Positions 8,622 through 15,671 are shown, numbered from the stretch's first letter. The stretch is 34,178 bases of DNA from Alphaproteobacteria bacterium (GCA_030604885.1 JAUVUZ010000028.1:1-34178); one strand, 5' to 3'. Notes: a model not told the origin generated them from the letters alone. Made by a program: numbers and translations.

Positions 8622-9278
8622 ATGTTATTCGAGCGGTTGAAGGCGGCGGCGGCGGCGGACTGGAGCGACTACGTCGACCACGCGTTCGTGCGCCGGATGG
8701 GCGCGGGCACGCTGCCCGAGGCGGCGTTCCGCGCCTATCTGGTGCAGGACTACCTGTTCCTGATCCAGTTCGCGCGGGCCAACGCGCTCGCCGCCTACAA
8801 GAGCCGCAACCTCGCCGACATCCGCGCCGCCGCCGACGGCCTCGGCGCGATCCTCGGCGAGATGGACCTGCACGTGCGGCTGTGCGGGCGCTGGGGCCTG
8901 TCCGCCGCCGATCTCGAAGCCGCGCCGGAGCACGCCGCCACGGTCGCCTACACCCGCTTCGTGCTCGATTGCGGCGCGGCGGGCGACCTGCTCGACCTTG
9001 CCGTGGCGCTCGCCCCGTGCGTGATCGGCTACGCCGAGATCGGCCGCGCCCTCGCCCCCGGGCTGACCGCCCACCACCCCTACGCCGAGTGGATTTCCGA
9101 ATACGCCTCCGAAGGTTACCAGGCCGTGGCGCGGGCGGCGGAGGCGCAGCTCGACCGCCTCGCCGCGCGGGCGCTGGCGGAGCCGCGCTTCGCCGAACTC
9201 GCGCGCATCTTCGCCGCCGCCGCCCGGCTCGAGGCGGCGTTCTGGCAGATGGGGCTGGACGCCGCCCGACCCGATTGA
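8622..9278 (+). CDS. tenA: TenA family protein (aminopyrimidine aminohydrolase / thiaminase II)
   Basis: A 218-residue all-helical protein. VQDYLFL carries the conserved Asp (about residue 43). APCVIGYAEIG carries the catalytic Cys (about 133), matching Cys135 of B. subtilis TenA. HPYAEWISEYASEGYQ is the family motif, and the C-terminal EAAFWQMGL has the conserved Glu. All catalytic positions I can place are intact. TenA hydrolyses 4-amino-5-aminomethyl-2-methylpyrimidine to HMP for salvage of degraded thiamine. The next gene is an NCS2 nucleobase permease. No thiamine biosynthesis gene is in the window, and the 68-bp upstream gap is too short for a TPP riboswitch. Confidence 0.9.
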   Translation: MLFERLKAAAAADWSDYVDHAFVRRMGAGTLPEAAFRAYLVQDYLFLIQFARANALAAYKSRNLADIRAAADGLGAILGEMDLHVRLCGRWGLSAADLEAAPEHAATVAYTRFVLDCGAAGDLLDLAVALAPCVIGYAEIGRALAPGLTAHHPYAEWISEYASEGYQAVARAAEAQLDRLAARALAEPRFAELARIFAAAARLEAAFWQMGLDAARPD

Positions 9279-9355
9279 GTCTCAAGCTGCCGGTGGCGCG
9301 GCGGGCGGAATTGTGTCAATCTGCCGACTTGCCGATCCAGAATCCCCCGGGGGGA

Positions 9356-9393
9356 ACGAACCGGTTCGTCCGCGCCGCGCGGACGAAAACGTC
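9356..9393 (+). promoter_or_regulatory. Leader of NCS2 permease gene with competing hairpins
   Basis: Within the 138-bp gap upstream of the permease there is a perfect 14-bp palindrome (9356-9369, ACGAACCGGTTCGT). It overlaps a perfect 10-bp stem with a 3-nt loop (9365-9374 with 9378-9387). TTCGT at 9365-9369 can pair either with ACGAA at 9356-9360 or with ACGAA at 9383-9387, and GACG at 9382-9385 can also pair with CGTC at 9390-9393. There is no T-run, and no clear Shine-Dalgarno sequence precedes the ATG at 9417. The palindrome could equally be a protein operator. I match it to no known riboswitch class. Confidence 0.5.
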
Positions 9394-9416
9394 ACCGCTG
9401 AGCCGAAAGACACCCC

Positions 9417-10742
9417 ATGACCCAAAGCCCCACCGAACGCTGGTTTCCCGAGTGGAAGCTGACCACCGCCGACCGCGTCGCGCCCGATGAGCGCCTGCCC
9501 TGGCCCCAGACCGCGATCGCCGGATTCCAGCACGTCGTCGCGATGTTCGGCTCCACCGTGCTCGCGCCGATCATCATGGGCTTCGACCCCAACGTGGCGG
9601 TGCTGTTCTCGGGCATCGGCACGCTGATCTTCTTCCTCGTGGTGGGCGGCCGGGTGCCGTCGTACCTCGGCTCGTCGTTCTCGTTCATCGCGGTGGTGAT
9701 CGCCGCCTCGGCCTACGCGGGCAGCGGCCCCAACCTCAACATCGGCACCGCGCTCGGCGGCATCATCGCGGCGGGCGCGCTCTACCTGCTGATCGGTTTG
9801 GTGGTGATGAAGGCGGGCTACCGCTGGATCGAGACCCTGATGCCCCCGGTGGTGACCGGCGGCATCGTCGCCGCCATCGGCCTCAACCTCGCGCCGATCG
9901 CGGTCAAGGGGGTGAGCGCCACCGGCTTCGACAGCACCGCCGGCATCGTCACCATCGTCGCGGTGGGCCTCGCGGCGGTCTACGCCCCCGGCATGCTGCG
10001 GCGCATCCCGGTGCTGATCGGCGGCTTCGCCGGGTATCTCTTCTACGCCGTGGGCGCGGGCGCGTTCGGCGCGGGCAAGCCCATCGACTTCTCCGGCATC
10101 GCGGCGGCGCCGTGGTTCGGCGCCCCCACCTTCACCGCCCCCACCTTCGAGCTGGGCGCGATGGCGCTGATCGCCCCGGTGGCGATCATCCTGGTGGCGG
10201 AGAACCTCGGCCACATCAAGGCGATCGGCGCGATGACCGGCCGCAACCTCGACCCCTACGTCGGCCGCGCCTTCGTCGGCGACGGCATCGCCACCATCCT
10301 CTCGGGCTTCTGCGGCGGCACCGGCGTCACCACCTACGCCGAGAACATGGGCGTGATGGCGGTGACCCGCATCTACTCCACCCTGGTGTTCGTGGTGGCG
10401 GCGCTGTTCGCGATCCTGCTCGGCTTCTCGCCCAAGTTCGGCGCGCTGATCCTCACCATCCCCGGCCCGGTGATCGGCGGCCTGTCGATCGTGATCTTCG
10501 GCCTCATCACCGCCACCGCCGGGCGGATCTGGGTGGAGAACAAGGTCGACTTCTCCGAGACCAAGAACCTCATCACCACCGCCGCCGCGGTGATCGCGGG
10601 CGCGGGCGACCTCACCCTGCACCTCGGCGGCTTCACCCTGGGCGGCATCGGCACCGCCACCTTCGGCGCCATCGCGCTCTACGCGCTGCTCAACCGCAAG
10701 GCCGCCGCCCAGCCCACCGAGGCGCCGCACCCGGCGGAATAA
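9417..10742 (+). CDS. NCS2 family nucleobase permease (uracil/xanthine type)
   Basis: The product is 441 residues with about 14 membrane segments. GFQHVVAMFGSTVLAP is the N-terminal NCS2 signature. Residues equivalent to the UraA substrate site are present: Glu and His in AENLGH, and Glu in TTYAENMGVMAVTR. The latter motif and the GCGGTGVTTYAEN context resemble uracil permeases UraA/RutG more than purine carriers. It imports a nucleobase by proton symport. It lies after tenA, so it might carry a pyrimidine such as uracil or, speculatively, a thiamine-derived pyrimidine. It ends before a strong hairpin at 10768-10793. Confidence 0.93.
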   Translation: MTQSPTERWFPEWKLTTADRVAPDERLPWPQTAIAGFQHVVAMFGSTVLAPIIMGFDPNVAVLFSGIGTLIFFLVVGGRVPSYLGSSFSFIAVVIAASAYAGSGPNLNIGTALGGIIAAGALYLLIGLVVMKAGYRWIETLMPPVVTGGIVAAIGLNLAPIAVKGVSATGFDSTAGIVTIVAVGLAAVYAPGMLRRIPVLIGGFAGYLFYAVGAGAFGAGKPIDFSGIAAAPWFGAPTFTAPTFELGAMALIAPVAIILVAENLGHIKAIGAMTGRNLDPYVGRAFVGDGIATILSGFCGGTGVTTYAENMGVMAVTRIYSTLVFVVAALFAILLGFSPKFGALILTIPGPVIGGLSIVIFGLITATAGRIWVENKVDFSETKNLITTAAAVIAGAGDLTLHLGGFTLGGIGTATFGAIALYALLNRKAAAQPTEAPHPAE

Positions 10743-10767
10743 TCGCCGTCGCATCGCCGGACCACCG

Positions 10768-10793
10768 ACAAGGGCGCCCTCGGGCGCCCTTGT
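10768..10793. terminator. Hairpin terminator between convergent genes
   Basis: An 11-bp perfect stem (10768-10778 with 10783-10793) closes a CTCG loop, 26 bp after the permease stop and 20 bp after the convergent MarR-GNAT stop. Its position suits a bidirectional terminator, although the U-tract is minimal (CTTGT). Confidence 0.7.
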
Positions 10794-10812
10794 GCGTCGG
10801 AGGGCTTCGGCG

Positions 10813-11688
10813 TCAGAGGCGCTTTTCGAAGAACGCGTCGGGATAGGGGTCGTCGTTGAAGCGGTCGATCTCGACCCAACCGGAGCGGCGGTAGAGGGCG
10901 AGCGCCTCGGGCAGGGCACGGCCGTTGGTGTCGAGGCGCAGCACTTCGATGCCGAGGCTCCGGGCGGCGGATTCCACCGCCGCCATCAGCCGCTTCGCCA
11001 GCCCCAGGCCGCGGGCGGCGGGGGCGACCCACAGCCGCTTCACCTCCGCCACCGCGCCGCCGCCGCCCTTGAGGCCCGCGCACCCCACCGGCAGGCCGTC
11101 CGACATCGCCACCAGAAAGGTGCCGCGCGGGCGCACCATGTCGTCCGCCTGCGGATCGCACGACAGCGCCACGTCGAACCCCCGCTCGAAGCGGCGGCCC
11201 AGCTCGGCGTAGTATTCGCCGAGGCACCAGCGCGCCGCCGCGCCGCGCGGGTCCGCCTCCTCCAGCGCGATGCGGTCGCGGCCGAGGGCGGAGGCGATCA
11301 GGTCCATCGCCGCCAGCAGCGCGGCGCGATCCGGGTGGCGCGCCAGGATCGCCTCGGCCTGGGCGTCGGAGAGGGATTCGTAGGCGCGGTACTCCCGCTC
11401 GCCGGCCGGGGTGAGGCGGGCGACGCGGCGGCGCGCGTCGTCCGGGTGGGGCCGGGTTTCCACCAGCCCCTCCTCCTCCAGCCCGCGCAGCAGGCGGCTG
11501 GCGAGGCCGGAATCGAGGGCCAGGTCGGCGCGCAGCTCGCCCACGTCGGCCAGCCCCCGGCCGATGGCGTTCAGCACCCGCGCCGCGCCGAGCGGGCGGC
11601 CGCGGCCGAGAAACGAGGAATCGAGCGCCCCCACCTCGGAGGTGACGGCGCGGTTGAAGCGGCGGACTCGGGAAACGGCGTCGATCAT
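10813..11688 (-). CDS. MarR-type HTH / GNAT N-acetyltransferase fusion protein
   Basis: The product is 291 residues in two domains. Residues 1-140 form a MarR winged helix (GELRADLALDSGLASRLLRGLEEEGLVETRPHPDDARRRVARLTPAG). Residues 150-290 form a GNAT acetyltransferase with the acetyl-CoA motif VKRLWVAPAARGLGLAKRLMAAVE and ALALYRRSGWVEI. Such fusions are widespread; the acetylation target is generally unknown. The ATG at 11688 lacks a Shine-Dalgarno sequence, and the likely promoter places transcription almost at the start codon (see the next entry). It is divergent from the ArsR gene and convergent with the permease gene. Confidence 0.92.
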   Translation of the reverse strand: MIDAVSRVRRFNRAVTSEVGALDSSFLGRGRPLGAARVLNAIGRGLADVGELRADLALDSGLASRLLRGLEEEGLVETRPHPDDARRRVARLTPAGEREYRAYESLSDAQAEAILARHPDRAALLAAMDLIASALGRDRIALEEADPRGAAARWCLGEYYAELGRRFERGFDVALSCDPQADDMVRPRGTFLVAMSDGLPVGCAGLKGGGGAVAEVKRLWVAPAARGLGLAKRLMAAVESAARSLGIEVLRLDTNGRALPEALALYRRSGWVEIDRFNDDPYPDAFFEKRL

Positions 11689-11690
11689 GA

Positions 11691-11725
11691 TTGTCTGACT
11701 TTAGTCAGATAAATTTTCGCCGCAA
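11691..11725 (-). promoter_or_regulatory. Promoter and MarR operator of the MarR-GNAT gene
   Basis: A perfect inverted repeat TCTGAC-TTTA-GTCAGA spans 11694-11709, five bases upstream of the start codon. On the reverse strand a candidate -35 TTGCGG (11720-11725) and -10 TAAAGT (11698-11703) are 16 bp apart, and the -10 lies inside the repeat. Autorepression by the MarR domain is the natural reading. Transcription would begin within about 3 nt of the ATG, giving a nearly leaderless mRNA. Confidence 0.55.
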
Positions 11726-11734
11726 GCGGATTTT

Positions 11735-11792
11735 ATTCAACCGGTGGGTTGACGGTCGGCCGGGGCACCCAATATTCAACCTAACGGTTAAC
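11735..11792 (+). promoter_or_regulatory. ArsR gene promoter with two operator-like repeats
   Basis: The pattern ATTCAACC-N4-GGTT(G/A)AC occurs twice, at 11735-11753 and 11774-11792, 39 bp apart. Each copy is an inverted repeat: TCAACC-N4-GGTTGA in the first, CAACC-N4-GGTTAA in the second with one imperfect end. A candidate -35 TTGACG (11749-11754) overlaps the first copy, and a -10 AATATT (11771-11776) overlaps the second, with a 16-bp spacer. This fits autorepression by the ArsR protein encoded 15 bp downstream. Confidence 0.6.
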
Positions 11793-11807
11793 GATGGAGT
11801 TCGGCCC

Positions 11808-12146
11808 ATGGACGCGGTGTTCCATGCCCTCGGCGACGCCACCCGGCGCCGCATGCTGCGTGCCCTCGCCGACGGCGAGCGCACCGTGGGGCAACTGGCG
11901 GCGCCGTTCGCGATGTCGCTGGCGGCGGCGTCCAAGCACGTGCGCACCCTCGAACGCGCCGGTCTGGTGCGCCGCGAGGTGCGGGGCCGCACCCACGTTT
12001 GCCGCCTCGATCCCGGTCCGCTGGCCGAGGCCCACGCCTGGCTGGATTTCTACGCGCAGTTCTGGACCGGACGCCTCGACGCCCTCGACCGCCTGCTCCG
12101 CGCCGAGGACGCCGACCTCCCCCCGACCGCAGGAGAGCCGCGATGA
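11808..12146 (+). CDS. ArsR family transcriptional regulator
   Basis: The product is 112 residues. It is almost entirely a winged helix: MDAVFHALGDATRRRMLRALADGERTVGQLAAPFAMSLAAASKHVRTLERAGLVRREVRGRTH, with a short C-terminal helix. The N-terminal FHALGDATRRRML and the downstream partner are characteristic of ArsR proteins paired with SRPBCC (AHSA1) genes. The cysteine clusters of metal sensors are absent, so metal sensing is unlikely. GGAG at 11795-11798 supports ATG 11808; the longer open frame upstream would cross the promoter repeats. The stop overlaps the SRPBCC start (ATGA). Confidence 0.92.
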   Translation: MDAVFHALGDATRRRMLRALADGERTVGQLAAPFAMSLAAASKHVRTLERAGLVRREVRGRTHVCRLDPGPLAEAHAWLDFYAQFWTGRLDALDRLLRAEDADLPPTAGEPR

Positions 12147-12673
12147 CCGTTTCGCCGACCCTCGACCCCTACGGCAGCTTCGCCGACCCCGAGACCCTGA
12201 CGATCCACCGCCTCCTCCCCGGGCCGATCGAACGGGTGTGGGCCTACCTCACCGAAAGCGACAAGCGCGCCCGCTGGCTGGCGGCGGGCGAGATGGACAT
12301 GAAAGTGGGCGCCGAATTCGAACTGGTGTGGCGCAACGACACCCTCACCGACCCGCCCGGCCGCCGCCCCGACGATTTCGGCTGCGAGCACCGGATGCGG
12401 AGCCGCATCCTCGAGCTGGACCCGCCGCGACGCCTGGCGTTCGCGTGGGACGACAGCGGGTCGGTGTCGTTCGACCTGGAGGCGCGGGGCGAGCGGGTGC
12501 TGCTCACCGTCATCCACCGCCGCCTCGACGCCGAGATGCGGCTGATGGTGGGGCCGGGCTGGCACGGCCACCTCGACGTGCTCGCCGCCCGCCTCGCGGG
12601 CACCGAGCCGGAGCCGTTCTGGGACGCCTGGGCGCGCCTCAAGGCCGAATACCGCACCCGCTTCGGCGGCTGA
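12143..12673 (+). CDS. SRPBCC (AHSA1/START-like) family protein
   Basis: The product is 176 residues with the helix-grip fold of AHSA1-like proteins: TIHRLLPGPIERVWAYLTESDKRARWLAAGEMDMKVGAEFELVW, RMRSRILELDPPRRLAFAW, and the C-terminal GPGWHGHLDVLAARLAG. These proteins have a hydrophobic cavity that binds small lipophilic ligands. In ArsR/SRPBCC pairs the role is usually unproven. Translation is coupled to the ArsR gene by a 4-nt overlap, and AGGAG lies ten bases upstream of the ATG. A strong hairpin follows the stop at 12682. Confidence 0.9.
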   Translation: MTVSPTLDPYGSFADPETLTIHRLLPGPIERVWAYLTESDKRARWLAAGEMDMKVGAEFELVWRNDTLTDPPGRRPDDFGCEHRMRSRILELDPPRRLAFAWDDSGSVSFDLEARGERVLLTVIHRRLDAEMRLMVGPGWHGHLDVLAARLAGTEPEPFWDAWARLKAEYRTRFGG

Positions 12674-12681
12674 CGCCCGGC

Positions 12682-12723
12682 GCGGCGGAGGGATTCGCGT
12701 CGGCCGACGCAACCCTCCGCCGC
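12682..12723 (+). terminator. Long hairpin after the ArsR/SRPBCC operon
   Basis: An 11-bp GC stem (12682-12692 with 12713-12723) encloses a 14-bp palindrome, GCGTCGGCCGACGC (12697-12710). It starts 8 bp after the SRPBCC stop. There is no real T-tract (CTTTACT lies a few bases beyond), so termination is probable but not certain. The inner palindrome could be an operator for the downstream gene. Confidence 0.5.
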
Positions 12724-12769
12724 CCCGCGCCTTTACTCCTTCGGTCCCCCGATGCGGCCGGAGCGCGCC

Positions 12770-14404
12770 ATGACCACCCTCGGAACCCGCGAACACCAGA
12801 TGTTCCCCGTGCTGACGCGGGCGCAGGTCGAGGCCGTCCGCGGCTTCGCCAGCGGGCCGCCGCGCCGCTTCGGCCCCGGCGAGGCGGTCTACGCCATCGG
12901 CGAGGTGGGCGCCCCCGCGTGGCTGGTGCTCGAAGGCACGCTGGAGATCGTGCGCCGCGACGGCCTGCACGGCGAGGCGCGGGTGGTGACCCTCGGCGCC
13001 GGGCAGTTCAGCGGCGAACTCAACCAGTTGGCCGGGCATCCCTCGATCGCGGCGGGCCACGCCGGGCCGGAGGGCTGCGAAGCCCTGCCGCTCGACCCGG
13101 AGCACCTGCGCGCCCTGGTGATCGGCTCGGCGGAGATCGGCGAGGTCGCGATGCGCGCGCTGATCCTGCGCCGCGTCGGCCTGATCGAGGCGGGCGGCGC
13201 GGGCACGATCCTGATCGGCCCGCCTGACGGCGCGGACATGGTGCGCCTGCAAGGCTTCCTCACCCGCAGCGGCCACCCCCTCACCGTGCTCGACGCCGCC
13301 ACCGACCCCGAGGGCCACGCCCTGGTGGAACGCCTGGGCCTGCGCCCCGAGGAACTCCCGCTCGCGGTGTGCCCCGACGGACGGCTGCTGCGCAACCCCA
13401 GCGACGCCGAGATCGGCGCCTGCCTCGGCATGACCCCCGAGATCGAACCCGGGCGGGTGTACGACGTGGCGATCGTCGGCGCCGGTCCGGCCGGGCTGGC
13501 GGCGGCGGTCTACGCCGCTTCCGAGGGGCTTTCGGTTCTGGTGCTCGACGAGCGGGCGGTGGGCGGCCAGGCGGGCGCCTCGGCGCGGATCGAGAACTAC
13601 CTCGGCTTCCCCACCGGCATCACCGGCCACGCGCTCGCCGGGCGGGCGTTCAGCCAGGCGCTCAAGTTCGGCGCCGAGATCGCGATTCCCCTGCGCGCCC
13701 GCACCCTCCACTGCGACCCCGGCGCCCTCGGCCTCGGCCTGCCGGGGAAGCGGCGCGCCGCCGCGCGGGCGATCGTGCTGGCGTGCGGCGCCCGCTACCG
13801 CCGCCCCGACATCCCCACCCTCGCCGGGTTCGAGGGTACCGGCATTTCCTACTGGGCGACGCCGGTGGAGGCGCGCCTGTGCTCGGGCAAGGAGATCGCG
13901 CTGGTGGGCGGCGGCAACGCCGCCGGGCAGGCGGTGGCGTTCCTGGCGCCGCAGGTGAAGCGCCTGCACCTGCTGGTGCGCCGCCCGCTGGAGGACACCA
14001 TGTCGCGCTACCTGGTGGAGCGCATCGCCGCCCTCCCCAACGTCGAGCTGCACGTCGGCACCGAGGTGACGGCGGTGGAGGGCGACGCCGCCAGCGGCCT
14101 CGCGGCGGTGACGATGACCGGCGACGGGGGCGAGTGTCGCCTGCCCCTCGCCCACCTGTTCCTGTTCATCGGCGCCGACCCCAACACCGAGTGGCTGAAC
14201 GGTTGCGTCGAAACCGACGCCAAGGGCTTCGTGGTCACCGGCGAAGGTGGCAGGGCGCCCCTCGAAACCAGCGTGCCCGGCGTGTTCGCCATCGGCGACG
14301 TGCGCGCCGGATCCACCAAGCGGGTCGCCGCCGCGGTGGGGGAAGGCGCGGCGGTGGTGGCGCAGATTCACGCGGCGTTCGCCCGCCGCGCGGCGGAGGG
14401 CTGA
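12770..14404 (+). CDS. Cyclic-nucleotide-binding domain fused to a thioredoxin-reductase-like FAD oxidoreductase
   Basis: The product is 544 residues in three parts. Residues about 15-140 are a cNMP-binding/Crp-like beta-barrel (GEAVYAIGEVGAPAWLVLEGTLEIVRR, then GQFSGELNQLAGHPS). Residues about 145-225 look like a degenerate thioredoxin/glutaredoxin fold. From about 230 there is a class II pyridine-nucleotide reductase with the FAD motif VAIVGAGPAGLAAAVYAA, the NAD(P)H motif IALVGGGNAAGQAVAFLA and the C-terminal GVFAIGDVRAGSTKRVAAAVGEG. The redox CxxC of thioredoxin reductase is missing: the equivalent stretch reads SYWATPVEA near residue 362. The protein therefore cannot be a normal thioredoxin reductase. 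ATG 12770 has GGAG upstream; ATG 12752 is an alternative. Confidence 0.9.
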   Translation: MTTLGTREHQMFPVLTRAQVEAVRGFASGPPRRFGPGEAVYAIGEVGAPAWLVLEGTLEIVRRDGLHGEARVVTLGAGQFSGELNQLAGHPSIAAGHAGPEGCEALPLDPEHLRALVIGSAEIGEVAMRALILRRVGLIEAGGAGTILIGPPDGADMVRLQGFLTRSGHPLTVLDAATDPEGHALVERLGLRPEELPLAVCPDGRLLRNPSDAEIGACLGMTPEIEPGRVYDVAIVGAGPAGLAAAVYAASEGLSVLVLDERAVGGQAGASARIENYLGFPTGITGHALAGRAFSQALKFGAEIAIPLRARTLHCDPGALGLGLPGKRRAAARAIVLACGARYRRPDIPTLAGFEGTGISYWATPVEARLCSGKEIALVGGGNAAGQAVAFLAPQVKRLHLLVRRPLEDTMSRYLVERIAALPNVELHVGTEVTAVEGDAASGLAAVTMTGDGGECRLPLAHLFLFIGADPNTEWLNGCVETDAKGFVVTGEGGRAPLETSVPGVFAIGDVRAGSTKRVAAAVGEGAAVVAQIHAAFARRAAEG

Positions 14405-14484
14405 GGGGGCCAACGCCATTTCCGATGGAACTCTTAACCCGCTTCCGGAATTTCCGATGCATACACCCCGTCATTCCCAAGCAC

Positions 14485-14510
14485 GTTCCCGGCCGCTCCG
14501 GCGCGGGAAC
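14485..14510 (+). promoter_or_regulatory. Leader hairpin before the small conserved gene
   Basis: GTTCCCGGCCG (14485-14495) pairs with CGGC-G-CGGGAAC (14499-14510) around a CTC loop: 11 bp with one bulged G. It ends about three bases before the likely ribosome-binding site of the 14529 gene. It could be a terminator of the upstream gene read through at low level, or a translational control element. Confidence 0.35.
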
Positions 14511-14528
14511 CGAGAAGGATACCCGATC

Positions 14529-14831
14529 ATGGCCTCCTCCCAAGCCCTTCACCGATCCCCCCGTTCGCACCGCCGCGCGCCGCCCGCCCACGTCTTCGAG
14601 GTGGGGCAGACCGTCCGCCTCAAGGGCGGCGCGGCGCGGCTCGCCAACTCGGGCGGGCTCTATCGCGTCACCCGCACCCTGCCGCCGGTGGGCGACGCGC
14701 CGCAGTATCGCATCCGCAGCGAGGACGACGCCCACGAGCGCGTCACCACCCAGGACAGCCTGGAGCCGGTGCGCGCCCCCGGCGCCGGTCTCGCGGCGCG
14801 GGTGTTCGGCCCCGCCCCCGGCAAGGCCTGA
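14529..14831 (+). CDS. Small conserved hypothetical protein (about 100 aa)
   Basis: The product is 100 residues. A basic, low-complexity N-terminus (SSQALHRSPRSHRRAPP) is followed by a compact beta-rich segment: FEVGQTVRLKGG, YRVTRTLPPVGDAPQYRIRSEDDAHERV, then TTQDSLEPV. I recall similar small proteins in Rhodospirillales and other alphaproteobacteria, without an assigned function. The fold resembles a small SH3- or KOW-like barrel, but that is inference. ATG 14529 has AAGGAT upstream. The transglutaminase-like gene starts 6 bp after its stop, so they are probably co-transcribed. Confidence 0.75.
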   Translation: MASSQALHRSPRSHRRAPPAHVFEVGQTVRLKGGAARLANSGGLYRVTRTLPPVGDAPQYRIRSEDDAHERVTTQDSLEPVRAPGAGLAARVFGPAPGKA

Positions 14832-14837
14832 GCGCCC

Positions 14838-15671
14838 GTGCTCCCCGCCCCGGCGAACGACCCGGCCCCGCTGCTGATCCGCTGCGGCTACGAGATCGCG
14901 CTGCGCTGCGAGCGGCCGACGCCGCTGGTGTGCCGCCTGTCGATCCACGACGACCGCCGCGACGACATGCGGATGGAGGCGTTCTCCGTCTCGCCGCCGG
15001 TGCCGGTGTCGTACTTCCGCGATCTTTACGGCAACCGCTGCCTGCGCCTCACCGCCCCGGCGGGCGAGCTGACGCTGCGGGGCGACGCCACGGTGGCCGA
15101 CGACGGCCGCTTCGACCCGGACTGCCGCGACGCGCGCGAGCTGCCGGTGGCGGAACTGCCCGACGACTGCCTGGAGTATCTCTCCGGCAGCCGCTACTGC
15201 GAGACCGACCGCCTCAGCCAGGTGGCGTGGGACATGTTCGGCGGCCTCGCCCCCGGGTGGGGGCGGGTGCGGGCGATCTGCGATTTCGTCCACCATCACC
15301 TGCGCTTCGACTACACCCAGGCGCGCGCCACCCGCACCGCTTACGAGGCGTTCCACGAGCGCGTCGGCGTCTGCCGCGATTACGCCCACCTGGCGCTGAC
15401 GCTGTGCCGCTGCCTCAACATCCCGGCGCGCTACGTCAACGGCCACCTCGGCGACATCGGCGTGCCGCCCGCCCCCGAACCCATGGATTTCTGCGCCTGG
15501 ATCGAGGTGTTCCTCGACGGCCGCTGGCACACCTTCGACCCCCGCAACAACGTGCCGCGCATCGGCCGGGTGGTGATCGCCCGGGGGCGCGACGCGGTAG
15601 ACGTTCCCATGGTTCACTCCTTCGGCCCCCACACCCTCACTGCGTTCCGGGTGTGGACCGAGGAAACCTGA
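14838..15671 (+). CDS. Transglutaminase-like cysteine peptidase family protein
   Basis: The product is 277 residues from a GTG start. The N-terminal half is beta-rich. The C-terminal half is a transglutaminase core: RVGVCRDYAHLALTLCRCLNIPARYVNGHLGD carries the nucleophilic Cys, and GRWHTFDPRNN carries the Asp. The segment that usually supplies the catalytic His (HAW in most members) reads FCAWIEV here, so the canonical His appears to be Cys. Bacterial members are thought to be proteases or amidases. The start lies 6 bp after the stop of the small conserved gene, with a weak AAGG upstream. No signal peptide is visible, so the protein is probably cytoplasmic. Confidence 0.87.
   Translation: MLPAPANDPAPLLIRCGYEIALRCERPTPLVCRLSIHDDRRDDMRMEAFSVSPPVPVSYFRDLYGNRCLRLTAPAGELTLRGDATVADDGRFDPDCRDARELPVAELPDDCLEYLSGSRYCETDRLSQVAWDMFGGLAPGWGRVRAICDFVHHHLRFDYTQARATRTAYEAFHERVGVCRDYAHLALTLCRCLNIPARYVNGHLGDIGVPPAPEPMDFCAWIEVFLDGRWHTFDPRNNVPRIGRVVIARGRDAVDVPMVHSFGPHTLTAFRVWTEET

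Noticed and set aside
9279-9416. Guanidine-I (ykkC) or mini-ykkC riboswitch before the NCS2 permease
   Set aside because: The leader lacks the ykkC conserved core and the paired ACGR loops. The hairpins seen here do not match those classes.
12050-14419. Reverse-strand frame of about 790 codons opposite the SRPBCC and cNMP-reductase genes
   Set aside because: It is antisense to genes with intact motifs and has no domain of its own.
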